Notes: generated from the letters alone by a model not told the origin. 8,111 bases of DNA from Alphaproteobacteria bacterium (GCA_003696705.1 RFGD01000388.1:1-8111), one strand, 5' to 3'; positions 1 to 5,047 are shown, numbered from the stretch's first letter. Made by a program: numbers and translations.

Positions 1-1034
1 CAGTCACCGGCCCGCATCAGTACGAGCAGGTGCTCGATGCGGTCCATGCCGCGGTGCCGCCCCGGCCCGACCCGTTCGTCGATTTGCTGCCCGCCTCGGG
101 CGTGCGGCTCACCCCGCGGCACTTCGCCTATCTGAAGATCTCGGAAGGCTGCAATCACAAGTGCCGCTTCTGCATCATCCCCGATCTGCGCGGCGCGCTT
201 GCCTCGCGACCCGCCCGCGCGGTGCTGCGCGAGGCCGAGAAGCTGGTGGACGCCGGCGTGCGCGAGCTTGTGGTCATCAGCCAGGACACCTCGGCCTACG
301 GCACCGACTGGAAGGACCGCCCCGAGAAGGCGCCCATCCTGTCGCTTGCGCGCGATCTGGGAACGCTGGGGGCGTGGGTGCGGCTGCACTACATCTACCC
401 CTACCCGCATGTGCGCGAGCTGGTGCCGCTGATGGCCGATCCGGCCTCGGGGCTGCTGCCCTATCTCGACATCCCCTTCCAGCACGCCCACCCCGAGACG
501 CTGAAGCGCATGGCGCGACCGGCCGCCGCCGCGCGCACGCTCGACGAGATCGCCGCCTGGCGCGCGATCTGCCCGGACCTGACAATCCGCTCGACCTTCA
601 TCGTCGGCTATCCCGGCGAGACCGAGGAAGAATTCCAGACGCTCCTCGACTGGCTTGAAGAGGCACAGCTCGACCGCGTCGGCTGTTTCCGATACGAGAA
701 CGTGGCCGGCGCCCGCGCCAACGCCCTTCCCGACCATGTGCCCGAGGACGTGAAGGAAGAGCGGTCGCACCGCTTCATGGAAACCCAGCAGAGGATCTCG
801 GCCCGGAAACTCGGCCGGAAGGTCGGCACGCGCCAGACGGTCATCGTCGATGCGGTCGATGCCGAAGGCGCCACCTGCCGAACCATGGCCGATGCCCCCG
901 AGATCGACGGGAACCTGTTCATCGACGCCGACTTCGACGACCTTTCGGCAGGGGATATGGTCGAGGTCGAAGTCGACGAGGCCAGCGAATACGACCTCTG
1001 GGGCCGGCGTCTTCGCGCCCCCGGCGCGTGCTAG
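1..1034 (+). CDS. rimO: Ribosomal protein S12 methylthiotransferase RimO (5' end missing)
   Basis: RimO is a cytosolic radical-SAM enzyme that adds a methylthio group to the conserved aspartate of ribosomal protein S12, using two 4Fe-4S clusters. The frame is open from base 3, so the gene begins upstream; about 343 residues are visible. Family members are about 440-460 aa, so most of the N-terminal UPF0004 domain is missing. The radical-SAM cysteine motif CNHKCRFC lies at 150-173 (Cys codons at 150, 162 and 171), followed by IIPDLRG. The core continues with QDTSAYG, DIPFQHAHP and STFIVGYPGETEEEF. A C-terminal TRAM domain (about the last 65 residues) ends in the typical YDLWGRRL. The stop TAG is at 1032-1034, inside the CTAG that also holds the dgkA stop on the other strand. 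The S12-type motifs and TRAM ending separate it from the tRNA enzyme MiaB. No fault is seen in the visible part. Confidence 0.96.
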   Translation, partial: VTGPHQYEQVLDAVHAAVPPRPDPFVDLLPASGVRLTPRHFAYLKISEGCNHKCRFCIIPDLRGALASRPARAVLREAEKLVDAGVRELVVISQDTSAYGTDWKDRPEKAPILSLARDLGTLGAWVRLHYIYPYPHVRELVPLMADPASGLLPYLDIPFQHAHPETLKRMARPAAAARTLDEIAAWRAICPDLTIRSTFIVGYPGETEEEFQTLLDWLEEAQLDRVGCFRYENVAGARANALPDHVPEDVKEERSHRFMETQQRISARKLGRKVGTRQTVIVDAVDAEGATCRTMADAPEIDGNLFIDADFDDLSAGDMVEVEVDEASEYDLWGRRLRAPGAC

Positions 1035-1384
1035 GCCAGAAGGGCCCAGACCCAGGCGACCCCGCCGGCAAGGGCCGTGACCGCCACCGCGGCCGAGCCC
1101 ATGTCCTTGCAGGCCTTGATGGCCGGGTTCGGCTTCCCGTCCACCAGGTCGGCCAGCGCCTCGACCGCCGTGTTCAGAAGCTCGGCCGCCAGGACCAGAA
1201 GGCCGACGACGATGATGACCATCCGCTCGGTGCCGCCGATCGGCAGGGCAAGCGCCAGGATGTCCGAGACCACATTCGCCCAGACCCAGGTTCTGAACGA
1301 GTGTTCACTTCTCCAGGCGTGCTTCCAGCCATCGAATGACCAGATGACGCGCCAGCGCAGCCGCGACAGGAAATAGCCGAGCAT
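1031..1384 (-). CDS. dgkA: Diacylglycerol kinase (DgkA family, integral membrane)
   Basis: DgkA is a small trimeric inner-membrane kinase that phosphorylates diacylglycerol with ATP to phosphatidic acid, recycling lipid released by periplasmic glucan and lipid A modification. The 117-aa product is close to the 122 aa of the E. coli enzyme. Family hallmarks are visible: W20-K21-x-A-W24, E27, the helix AAELLNTAVEALAD (E68, N71, E75) and KDMGSAAV (K93, D94). Three hydrophobic segments lie at about residues 34-50, 55-78 and 96-115. The frame stays open upstream to an ATG at 1489. The start at 1384 is preferred because GGAGAAAAGAG lies just before it and because the extra 35 residues (with MCPFADDAPV at their head) look unlike any DgkA. 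It converges on rimO; the two stops share one CTAG. The next gene upstream on the same strand ends 138 bp away, so an operon is possible but not shown. Confidence 0.93.
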   Translation of the reverse strand: MLGYFLSRLRWRVIWSFDGWKHAWRSEHSFRTWVWANVVSDILALALPIGGTERMVIIVVGLLVLAAELLNTAVEALADLVDGKPNPAIKACKDMGSAAVAVTALAGGVAWVWALLA

Positions 1385-1450
1385 CCCTACTCTTTTCTCC
1401 AAGCCCGCGTGAAGGGTGTCGCCTTCGCGATGAGCCGTCAACCGCACGCC

Positions 1451-1498
1451 GCGGCCGGAAACGGGCGCGTCGTCCGCGAACGGGCACACCCCGGCCGC
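1451..1498. repeat. 8-bp inverted repeat between the DUF6455-like gene and dgkA
   Basis: GCGGCCGG at 1451-1458 is perfectly complementary to CCGGCCGC at 1491-1498, with a 32-nt loop that itself contains two copies of AACGGGC. It lies in the 138-bp gap after the DUF6455-like gene and before dgkA (both on the minus strand). It could act as a weak terminator or mRNA processing hairpin, but no T-run follows on either strand, and such GC-only arms arise easily by chance in this DNA. Confidence 0.3.
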
Positions 1499-1522
1499 AT
1501 GCGCCTGGCAGGAATGGGTCGC

Positions 1523-1774
1523 TCAGGGAAGACGGGCGCGCGCGATGATGCCGGCATTCCGGCAGAAGGGCGGCGGCCCCTCGGCCCGTGCCGACGCGCT
1601 GGTCCAGTCGGCACACTCGCCGGCATGTGCGCATGTCGCACAACGCCGCCGCGCCGCGGCGCATTCGCCGGGGCTTAGATGCCCGTTTGCAAGGGCAGCG
1701 CCCAGATCGACGTTGCACACCGCCGCGACGGCATCCACGAGATGCCCGCTCGCCACTGCGGAATCGAGTGCCAT
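1523..1774 (-). CDS. Small cysteine-rich protein, DUF6455-like
   Basis: This 83-aa protein of unknown function resembles the DUF6455 family, which I know mainly from Rhodobacterales. The visible pattern is GHLSPGEC at 31-38, then CATC (C45, C48), C54 followed by DW (56-57), and a C-terminal PPPFCRNAG (C71). Together with C20 there are six cysteines. There is no signal peptide or membrane segment, so it is probably cytosolic, and the C-X6-C-X2-C-X5-C-X16-C spacing suggests a metal or cluster site; that role is inferred, not known. The start at 1774 is strongly supported by GGGGAGG ending 6 nt before the ATG. It lies between the M48 peptidase gene (119 bp upstream) and dgkA (138 bp downstream) on the same strand. 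The family call comes from memory of the pattern, without an alignment. Confidence 0.75.
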   Translation of the reverse strand: MALDSAVASGHLVDAVAAVCNVDLGAALANGHLSPGECAAARRRCATCAHAGECADWTSASARAEGPPPFCRNAGIIARARLP

Positions 1775-1852
1775 GGATTCCTCCCCGTCGGACGGAACTT
1801 GCGTCCGCTCACCCCGACGCCGTGAGCATACACCATTTCGCGCCGGCGGGGC

Positions 1853-1888
1853 GCCTTGCCGTCACGGGCGGGCGCGCATCGGCAAGGC
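1853..1888 (-). terminator. Possible terminator hairpin after the M48 peptidase gene
   Basis: GCCTTGCCG at 1853-1861 and CGGCAAGGC at 1880-1888 form a perfect 9-bp stem with an 18-nt loop, starting 5 nt beyond the peptidase stop codon (1894-1896). The position fits transcription termination. There is no T-run on the minus-strand exit side, so if it terminates it is not a textbook intrinsic terminator; it could instead protect the mRNA 3' end. Confidence 0.4.
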
Positions 1889-1893
1889 CCTGC

Positions 1894-2610
1894 CTATTGC
1901 ACGCCACGCACCGCGCGGCGCACGACCGCGATCCGTTCGCTGTTGGCCGGATGCGTGGCCAGGAAGCGGTCGCCGGGGTCGGGAAGGCGCTCGAAGAACG
2001 CCGCGCCGCGGATCGGATCGAACCCCGCCGCCAGCGCGATTCGCGCGCCCAGCGCATCGGCCTCGAGCTCGTGCGCCTTGGAATACCGCCGCGCCCCGAT
2101 CGTCGCCCCGAGCCTCTGCGCGGCCTCGATGTCGCCGGGGCGCCCGCCGGCGACCGCCACCAGCGTGCCAAGGACAAAGGCGCCGGTCGTCGCCGATTCG
2201 ATCTGGCGGGGGATGTGGCGCAGGATGTGATGCGCCATCTCGTGGCCCAGCGCGAAGGCGAGCTCGTCACGGTTCCGCGCCTCGGCGATGAGCCCGAGCG
2301 TGAAGACGATGACGGGGCGGCCGCCGCGGGTCAGGGTCTGGTACGCATTGGGCGGCTGTCCCGGCCGATCGTCGACCAGAATCACGAAATCGCAGCGAAA
2401 GCGCCCCCGCGCCGCCTCGAGGCAGGTCCGCTCCGCCACGGGGCCGACCCGGGCGACGACCTCCGAGAACTCGGCGACCAGCACCCGGCGCGAGGCGACG
2501 GGCGCGGCCGGCGGCTCGACCGTCGGGGGCGGCGCCGTTTCGACACAAGCCGACACGCCGAAAAGGAGAAGAAGCGCAGGAAGCCACCTTCCGAACACCC
2601 ATCGCAACAT
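1894..2610 (-). CDS. M48 family zinc metallopeptidase, predicted lipoprotein
   Basis: This is a 238-aa zinc endopeptidase of the M48 (Ste24/HtpX/BepA-like) family, predicted to sit on the periplasmic side of the envelope. The N-terminus is basic then hydrophobic (residues 1-20) and ends in a lipobox V-S-A-C with the lipid-carrying cysteine at C22; a proline-rich linker follows (27-37). The catalytic HEMAHH is at 123-128 (zinc ligands H123 and H127, catalytic E124), and the third ligand lies in the ExxxD motif ELEAD at 181-185. The C-terminal ATHPANSERI (218-227) is also typical of periplasmic M48 proteins. C63 and C73 could form a disulfide. No TPR repeats follow, so it is a stand-alone protease domain, shorter than BepA. 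The start at 2610 has GGAGG 7 nt upstream. It is divergent from the 83-aa gene at 2680. By analogy it may take part in outer-membrane protein quality control; the substrate is unknown. Confidence 0.92.
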   Translation of the reverse strand: MLRWVFGRWLPALLLLFGVSACVETAPPPTVEPPAAPVASRRVLVAEFSEVVARVGPVAERTCLEAARGRFRCDFVILVDDRPGQPPNAYQTLTRGGRPVIVFTLGLIAEARNRDELAFALGHEMAHHILRHIPRQIESATTGAFVLGTLVAVAGGRPGDIEAAQRLGATIGARRYSKAHELEADALGARIALAAGFDPIRGAAFFERLPDPGDRFLATHPANSERIAVVRRAVRGVQ

Positions 2611-2679
2611 CGCATCGCCTCCGACAACCGCGGCGCCGCGCCCCTTCCATGACGGGCGGATCGCGCATAGCTATGGGAC
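2611..2679. promoter_or_regulatory. Divergent intergenic region of M48 gene and 83-aa gene
   Basis: These 69 bp separate two divergent start codons, so at least one promoter probably lies in or close to them. The ribosome binding site of the peptidase gene is here (GGAGG on the minus strand, at 2618-2622). A 10-bp perfect palindrome, CATAGCTATG, lies at 2666-2675, ending 4 nt before the ATG at 2680. No good -35/-10 pair could be assigned on either strand. Confidence 0.35.
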
Positions 2680-2931
2680 ATGTTTACGATCGAACACGAC
2701 TTCGACGCCACTGTCATCACGCTGGTCGACGAAGGCCCCGCGCCCCTGCAGGAGGACGTCATCGTCCACGCCTTCGAGGATTGCGTGACCATCGAACAGC
2801 TCGACCCGCGGACCGACGAGGTGCAGCGCATCACGCTTTCCACCGCGCAGCTTCGCGATCTGGCGGCGGCGCTGAACCTTCCCGAAGGGGTCTACCGGCT
2901 GCGGCCGGCAAGGGACGGCGGCAAGGGCTGA
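2680..2931 (+). CDS. Conserved small protein of unknown function (83 aa)
   Basis: I do not recognise a characterised family. The product is an acidic, probably cytosolic protein with no signal peptide or membrane helix. Its first half (MFTIEHDFDATVITLVDEG) alternates like beta strands, then EDVIVHAFEDCVTIEQ and a helix-like segment LSTAQLRDLAAALNLPEGVYRL (residues 53-74). Codon use is strongly GC-biased at third positions, as in neighbouring genes, which supports it being real. No clear Shine-Dalgarno sequence precedes the ATG: the only G-rich bases, GGGA at 2675-2678, are too close, so the message may be leaderless or the site weak. It is divergent from the peptidase gene and converges on the DUF167 gene with only 9 nt between their stops. 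A 5-bp hairpin (AAGGG at 2923-2927, CCCTT at 2934-2938) spans its stop codon. Confidence 0.75.
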   Translation: MFTIEHDFDATVITLVDEGPAPLQEDVIVHAFEDCVTIEQLDPRTDEVQRITLSTAQLRDLAAALNLPEGVYRLRPARDGGKG

Positions 2932-2940
2932 GACCCTTCC

Positions 2941-3201
2941 TCAGTCAAGCCGGAAGACCTTGTCGCGCGATGTCTCGCCCCTGACGAGGGTGAGGCGCGA
3001 CTTCGCGACGCCAAGCGCCTTCGCCAGAAGCTTCTGGACACTCGCGTTCGCCTTGCCGCCTTCGGGCACGGTCGTCACGAGAACGCGGATGACGCCATCC
3101 TCGACCCGAACCTCGTTGCGCGAAGCGCGCGGCGTCACGCGCACGGCAATGTCGGCCCCCGGCCGGGCAAGTTCGGACAGAAACCCCTTTCGTTCAGTCA
3201 T
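2941..3201 (-). CDS. DUF167 (YggU) family protein
   Basis: This 86-aa protein belongs to the small, widely conserved DUF167/YggU family, whose function is not established. The family signature is clear: RVTPRASRNEV at 21-31, then VPEGGKANASVQKLLAKALGV (45-65) and KSRLTLVRGETSRDKVFRL (67-85). The frame continues upstream to an ATG at 3240, but the start at 3201 is chosen because AGGGGGAG lies 3 nt before it and the 13 extra residues (rich in Pro and Gly) are not family-like. Length is normal. In many alphaproteobacteria the neighbour is yggT, a membrane protein gene; here yggT is absent, and the gene stands divergent from flp across 365 bp. Confidence 0.92.
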   Translation of the reverse strand: MTERKGFLSELARPGADIAVRVTPRASRNEVRVEDGVIRVLVTTVPEGGKANASVQKLLAKALGVAKSRLTLVRGETSRDKVFRLD

Positions 3202-3258
3202 CTCTCCCCCTGGATCGCAAGGCCCGCCGGGCGGCGGCATCGCCGGACGTGCACGGCC

Positions 3259-3279
3259 ACGGAATCATGCCGATTCCGT
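3259..3279. promoter_or_regulatory. Perfect 8-bp dyad with clustered GANTC sites
   Basis: ACGGAATC at 3259-3266 and GATTCCGT at 3272-3279 are perfect inverted repeats separated by 5 nt, the geometry of a dimeric regulator operator or a short hairpin. Each arm contains a GANTC site (3262-3266 and 3272-3276), and a third lies at 3284-3288. GANTC is the target of the alphaproteobacterial cell-cycle methylase CcrM. The dyad is 58 nt upstream of the DUF167 start and about 290 nt upstream of flp, so it could serve either gene. Confidence 0.4.
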
Positions 3280-3318
3280 ACGAGATTCTGCGCGACGACG
3301 CCCTGGGCACGGGCAATT

Positions 3319-3332
3319 TTCCGCCTGCGGAA
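3319..3332. promoter_or_regulatory. 14-bp palindrome upstream of flp
   Basis: TTCCGC at 3319-3324 and GCGGAA at 3327-3332 form a perfect dyad with a 2-nt centre. It lies just before the AT-rich block leading to flp. It may be an operator half of the upstream control region; no regulator family can be named from it. Confidence 0.3.
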
Positions 3333-3566
3333 GCGAAGATCGCGCGAAGTCTGCAAAAAGACGCATGTTTTTCTTCTTTCTTTTCAGGCAGTTACAAAAA
3401 TCCACCCGGAAAAATCCATTGCTCAAGAAATTACACCATCTTTGCCCAATTCGCGCCCCATTCCGAGGGCGATATGTGTCTCGTGGCGCAGCGGAGAACG
3501 CCAGGAAGGAACGCAGGATCCGCGGCGGCATTTGGAAGAGAACGCTGACTAGAGGGACAAGACACC

Positions 3567-3773
3567 ATGAAACTCTTCAACCTGATCAAGAACTTCAAGA
3601 ACGACGAAGCTGGCGCCGTCACGGTCGACTGGGTCGTGCTGACCGCCGCCATCGTGGGCCTCGGCATCGCTGTCGTCGCTTCGGTTTCGACCGGCGTCAA
3701 GAGCCTCGGCACCGACATCTCGTCGTCGCTTTCGGGCGCCGCGGTCAAGAGCCTCGGCACGCTGGGCCAGTAA
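3567..3773 (+). CDS. flp: Flp family type IVb pilin
   Basis: This is the major subunit of the Tad (Flp) pilus, a thin fibre for surface attachment and biofilm growth. The 68-aa prepilin has a short basic leader with the predicted prepilin-peptidase site after G16 (DEAG, then AVTVDW). A hydrophobic helix, VVLTAAIVGLGIAVVASV (23-40), forms the fibre core and holds the protein in the inner membrane before assembly. The mature chain would be 52 aa with one aromatic residue, W22. The usual Glu-Tyr at mature positions 5-6 is Asp-Trp here. The tail carries VKSLGT twice (residues 44-49 and 60-65), from an exact DNA repeat. AGAGGGA lies 9 nt before the ATG. It is the first gene of the tad cluster, 220 bp ahead of cpaB, with a terminator-like hairpin after it. 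The prepilin peptidase gene that often follows flp is not here. Confidence 0.95.
   Translation: MKLFNLIKNFKNDEAGAVTVDWVVLTAAIVGLGIAVVASVSTGVKSLGTDISSSLSGAAVKSLGTLGQ
3696..3760 (+). repeat. Two exact 17-bp direct repeats inside flp
   Basis: GTCAAGAGCCTCGGCAC occurs at 3696-3712 and again at 3744-3760, exactly 48 nt apart, which keeps frame (16 codons). Both copies encode V-K-S-L-G-T in the C-terminal part of the pilin. The exact base identity, including synonymous positions, suggests a recent internal duplication or gene conversion, although shared codon preference in a highly expressed gene contributes. Confidence 0.7.
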
Positions 3774-3803
3774 GGTCCGCGCGATCTGGACCTGACGGTC
3801 CGG
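3774..3803 (+). other. Two mutually exclusive small hairpins just after flp
   Basis: GGTCC (3774-3778), GGACC (3788-3792) and GGTCC (3797-3801) lie in sequence directly after the flp stop codon. The middle segment can pair with either flank but not both; the second pairing extends to 7 bp including one G-U and has a 4-nt loop. Such alternation precedes the larger terminator-like stem at 3806-3840 and resembles an attenuator layout, though it may simply stabilise the flp 3' end. Confidence 0.35.
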
Positions 3804-3805
3804 GA

Positions 3806-3840
3806 AGTAGAGCCGTGCTCCATCCGGGCACGGCTCTATT
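3806..3840 (+). terminator. Terminator or attenuator between flp and cpaB
   Basis: TAGAGCCGTGC at 3808-3818 pairs perfectly with GCACGGCTCTA at 3828-3838, and the stem extends by a G-U and an A-T pair to 13 bp, with a 9-nt loop. Only two Ts follow (3839-3840), so termination may be partial. Its place, 33 nt after the flp stop and about 155 nt before cpaB, fits a role in giving high pilin and lower assembly-protein transcript levels, as is usual for flp-first tad operons. Confidence 0.65.
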
Positions 3841-3993
3841 CCGTCGGGGCTGGCGGACGGGTGCAAGGGCCCATCGGGGCGCGTACGCACGAAGGCTCCA
3901 TCTTGTCGCCGCAATTGCGTGGTACCAGTGCCCGATGAACAGGGACTGCCGGGGGCGGTCATCTCGAACCATTGTGGATGAAGGAAACGAGTT

Positions 3994-4833
3994 ATGCGCG
4001 CGGTTTTCATTCTTGTTCTCATTCTCGGCGTCGGCCTTGCCGGATTCGCCGTCTATCTTGCGCAGGACCGGTTTCGCCAATACCAGGCGGCGCTGGCGGC
4101 GCAGCAGGAAGTGCTGAAGAAGCAGGTCAAGCTGAAGAAGATCGTCGTCGTCAAGAAGCCGCTGAAATACGGCGACGTCCTGTCGAAGGAAGACGTGGCC
4201 GAGGTCCGCTTCCCCGTCGAGGCGATCCCCGACGGCGCCTTTGCCAGCGTCGAAGAGGTGTTCCCGAAGGGCAAGGACGGGCGTCGCTTCGTTCTTCGGC
4301 CCATCGAGGCGAAGGAAGCGCTTCTTGCGTCGAAGATCACCAAGCCGGGCGAGGATGCAGGCGTCGCGACGCGGCTTGGAAAGGGCATGCGGGCACTTGC
4401 CATTCGCGTGGACGTTTCGTCCGGCGTTTCGGGTTTCCTGCGTCCGGGCGACCGCGTCGACGTCTACTGGACGGGCGGCGTGCAAGGGCGTGAAGTCACC
4501 AAGCTCATCGAGGCCGGCGTGAAGCTGATCGCCGTCGATCAGACCTCGGACACGAACCGGACCGGGCCCACGATTGCCCGCACCGTCACCGTCGAAGCCA
4601 AGCCGCAGCAGGTCGCGGCCCTGGCCCAGGCGCAGGCGACGGGCCGGCTGACCCTTTCGCTGGTCGGCGTCCAGGACGACACGACCGTAAGCTCGATCGA
4701 GGTTGACCAGTACAAGCTTCTGGGCATCGAGCCCGAGCGCACCGTCGAGGTCAAAAAGAAAAAGCGGGTGTGCACCATCCGCACCCGCAAGGGCGGCGAT
4801 CTGGTCGAGATCCCGATCCCCTGCACCAACTGA
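3994..4833 (+). CDS. cpaB: Flp pilus assembly protein CpaB (RcpC)
   Basis: CpaB/RcpC is a periplasmic, inner-membrane-anchored protein of the Tad pilus that works with the secretin CpaC. The 279-aa product starts with a signal-anchor helix (about residues 3-23), then a charged coiled-coil-like stretch (24-48). A SAF-like domain follows (about 50-117: IVVVKKPLKYGDVLSKEDV ... EAKEALLASKI), then the RcpC/CpaB domain (about 128-230: GMRALAIRVDVSSGVSGFLRPGDRVDVYWT, and RTVTVEAKPQQVAALAQAQATGRLTLSL). The C-terminus has a lysine-rich KKKKR (254-258) and two cysteines, C260 and C277, in the last 20 residues, which could form a disulfide in the periplasm. The ATG at 3994 has AAGGA 8 nt upstream. Length is normal for the family. 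It is preceded by a 220-bp gap after flp and followed by a 214-bp gap before cpaC, long for genes of one pilus operon. Confidence 0.95.
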   Translation: MRAVFILVLILGVGLAGFAVYLAQDRFRQYQAALAAQQEVLKKQVKLKKIVVVKKPLKYGDVLSKEDVAEVRFPVEAIPDGAFASVEEVFPKGKDGRRFVLRPIEAKEALLASKITKPGEDAGVATRLGKGMRALAIRVDVSSGVSGFLRPGDRVDVYWTGGVQGREVTKLIEAGVKLIAVDQTSDTNRTGPTIARTVTVEAKPQQVAALAQAQATGRLTLSLVGVQDDTTVSSIEVDQYKLLGIEPERTVEVKKKKRVCTIRTRKGGDLVEIPIPCTN

Positions 4834-4862
4834 AACGAAGAACCCGCCGCATGACAGAGGAC

Positions 4863-4904
4863 GGCCCGGCAGCCCCCGCGACGAACGCGGGCACCTGCCG
4901 GGCC
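4863..4904 (+). other. Long GC-rich hairpin between cpaB and cpaC
   Basis: GGCCCGGCAG at 4863-4872 pairs perfectly with CTGCCGGGCC at 4895-4904. Inside, after a small 2x3-nt internal loop, CCCGCG (4875-4880) pairs with CGCGGG (4886-4891) around a 5-nt loop, giving 16 base pairs in all. It starts 29 nt after the cpaB stop. No T-run follows, so it is more likely an mRNA-stabilising or processing hairpin, a pause site, or a factor-dependent end of the cpaB transcript than an intrinsic terminator. Confidence 0.6.
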
Positions 4905-4917
4905 GAATCACGTCCTG

Positions 4918-4946
4918 TTGCCGGTTATCCACATAAACTTGCCGGT
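4918..4946. promoter_or_regulatory. DnaA-box 9-mer flanked by direct repeats, upstream of cpaC
   Basis: TTATCCACA at 4925-4933 matches the consensus DnaA-binding 9-mer exactly. It lies between two copies of TTGCCGGT (4918-4925 and 4939-4946) whose starts are 21 bp apart, two helical turns. GANTC sites are close on both sides (4905-4909 and 4957-4961). This is about 115 bp before the cpaC start and could be a control region. A single box is not an origin, and one perfect 9-mer is only mildly unexpected in 8 kb. Confidence 0.35.
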
Positions 4947-5047
4947 GCAACCGCCTGATTCTTGCAATGAAAGCCAATCTCGGCCATGCTCCTCCCAAAC
5001 GGGCAGAAGAAACCCGACAGAAACGTGGTCGGAGAGGCAGGATCACT

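Larger units (their letters stand above)
3202..3566. promoter_or_regulatory. 365-bp intergenic region upstream of flp
   Basis: I see no convincing gene in this stretch; open frames crossing it lack a ribosome binding site and family resemblance. It must hold the flp promoter and probably that of the divergent DUF167 gene. About 3352-3450 is far richer in A and T than the rest of the window, with A5 at 3355-3359, a T- and C-rich run at 3368-3384 and several A-runs up to 3430; this is typical of a promoter with DNA bending or open-complex formation. No convincing sigma-70 or sigma-54 hexamer pair could be fixed; a weak TTACAA (3392) / TCCATT (3415) pair with 17-bp spacing is the best seen. Two perfect dyads and three GANTC sites lie at 3259-3332. 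The ribosome binding site of flp is AGAGGGA at 3551-3557. Confidence 0.6.

Noticed and set aside
1385..1489. N-terminal extension of dgkA to the upstream ATG at 1489
   Set aside because: The extra 35 residues are not DgkA-like and a good ribosome binding site precedes the ATG at 1384.
1588..2652. Long open frame (354 codons) on the + strand opposite the M48 peptidase gene
   Set aside because: It is antisense to a gene with clear HExxH and ELEAD motifs, is Arg/Pro-rich as expected for a GC-rich shadow frame, and resembles no family.
3249..3548. Possible 99-codon gene upstream of flp on the + strand
   Set aside because: It crosses the AT-rich non-coding block, has no Shine-Dalgarno site, poor codon bias and no recognisable motif.
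3849..3865. Sigma-54-like promoter (TGGC then TGCA) before cpaB
   Set aside because: The spacing between the GG and GC elements is one base short of the strict requirement.
4925..4933. Replication origin suggested by the DnaA box
   Set aside because: Only one perfect box is seen, with no cluster of boxes, no AT-rich unwinding region and no replication genes nearby.
4851..4958. 35-codon open frame between cpaB and cpaC starting at ATG 4851
   Set aside because: The ribosome binding site is weak, and the frame runs through the large hairpin and the DnaA-box region; no sign of coding constraint.
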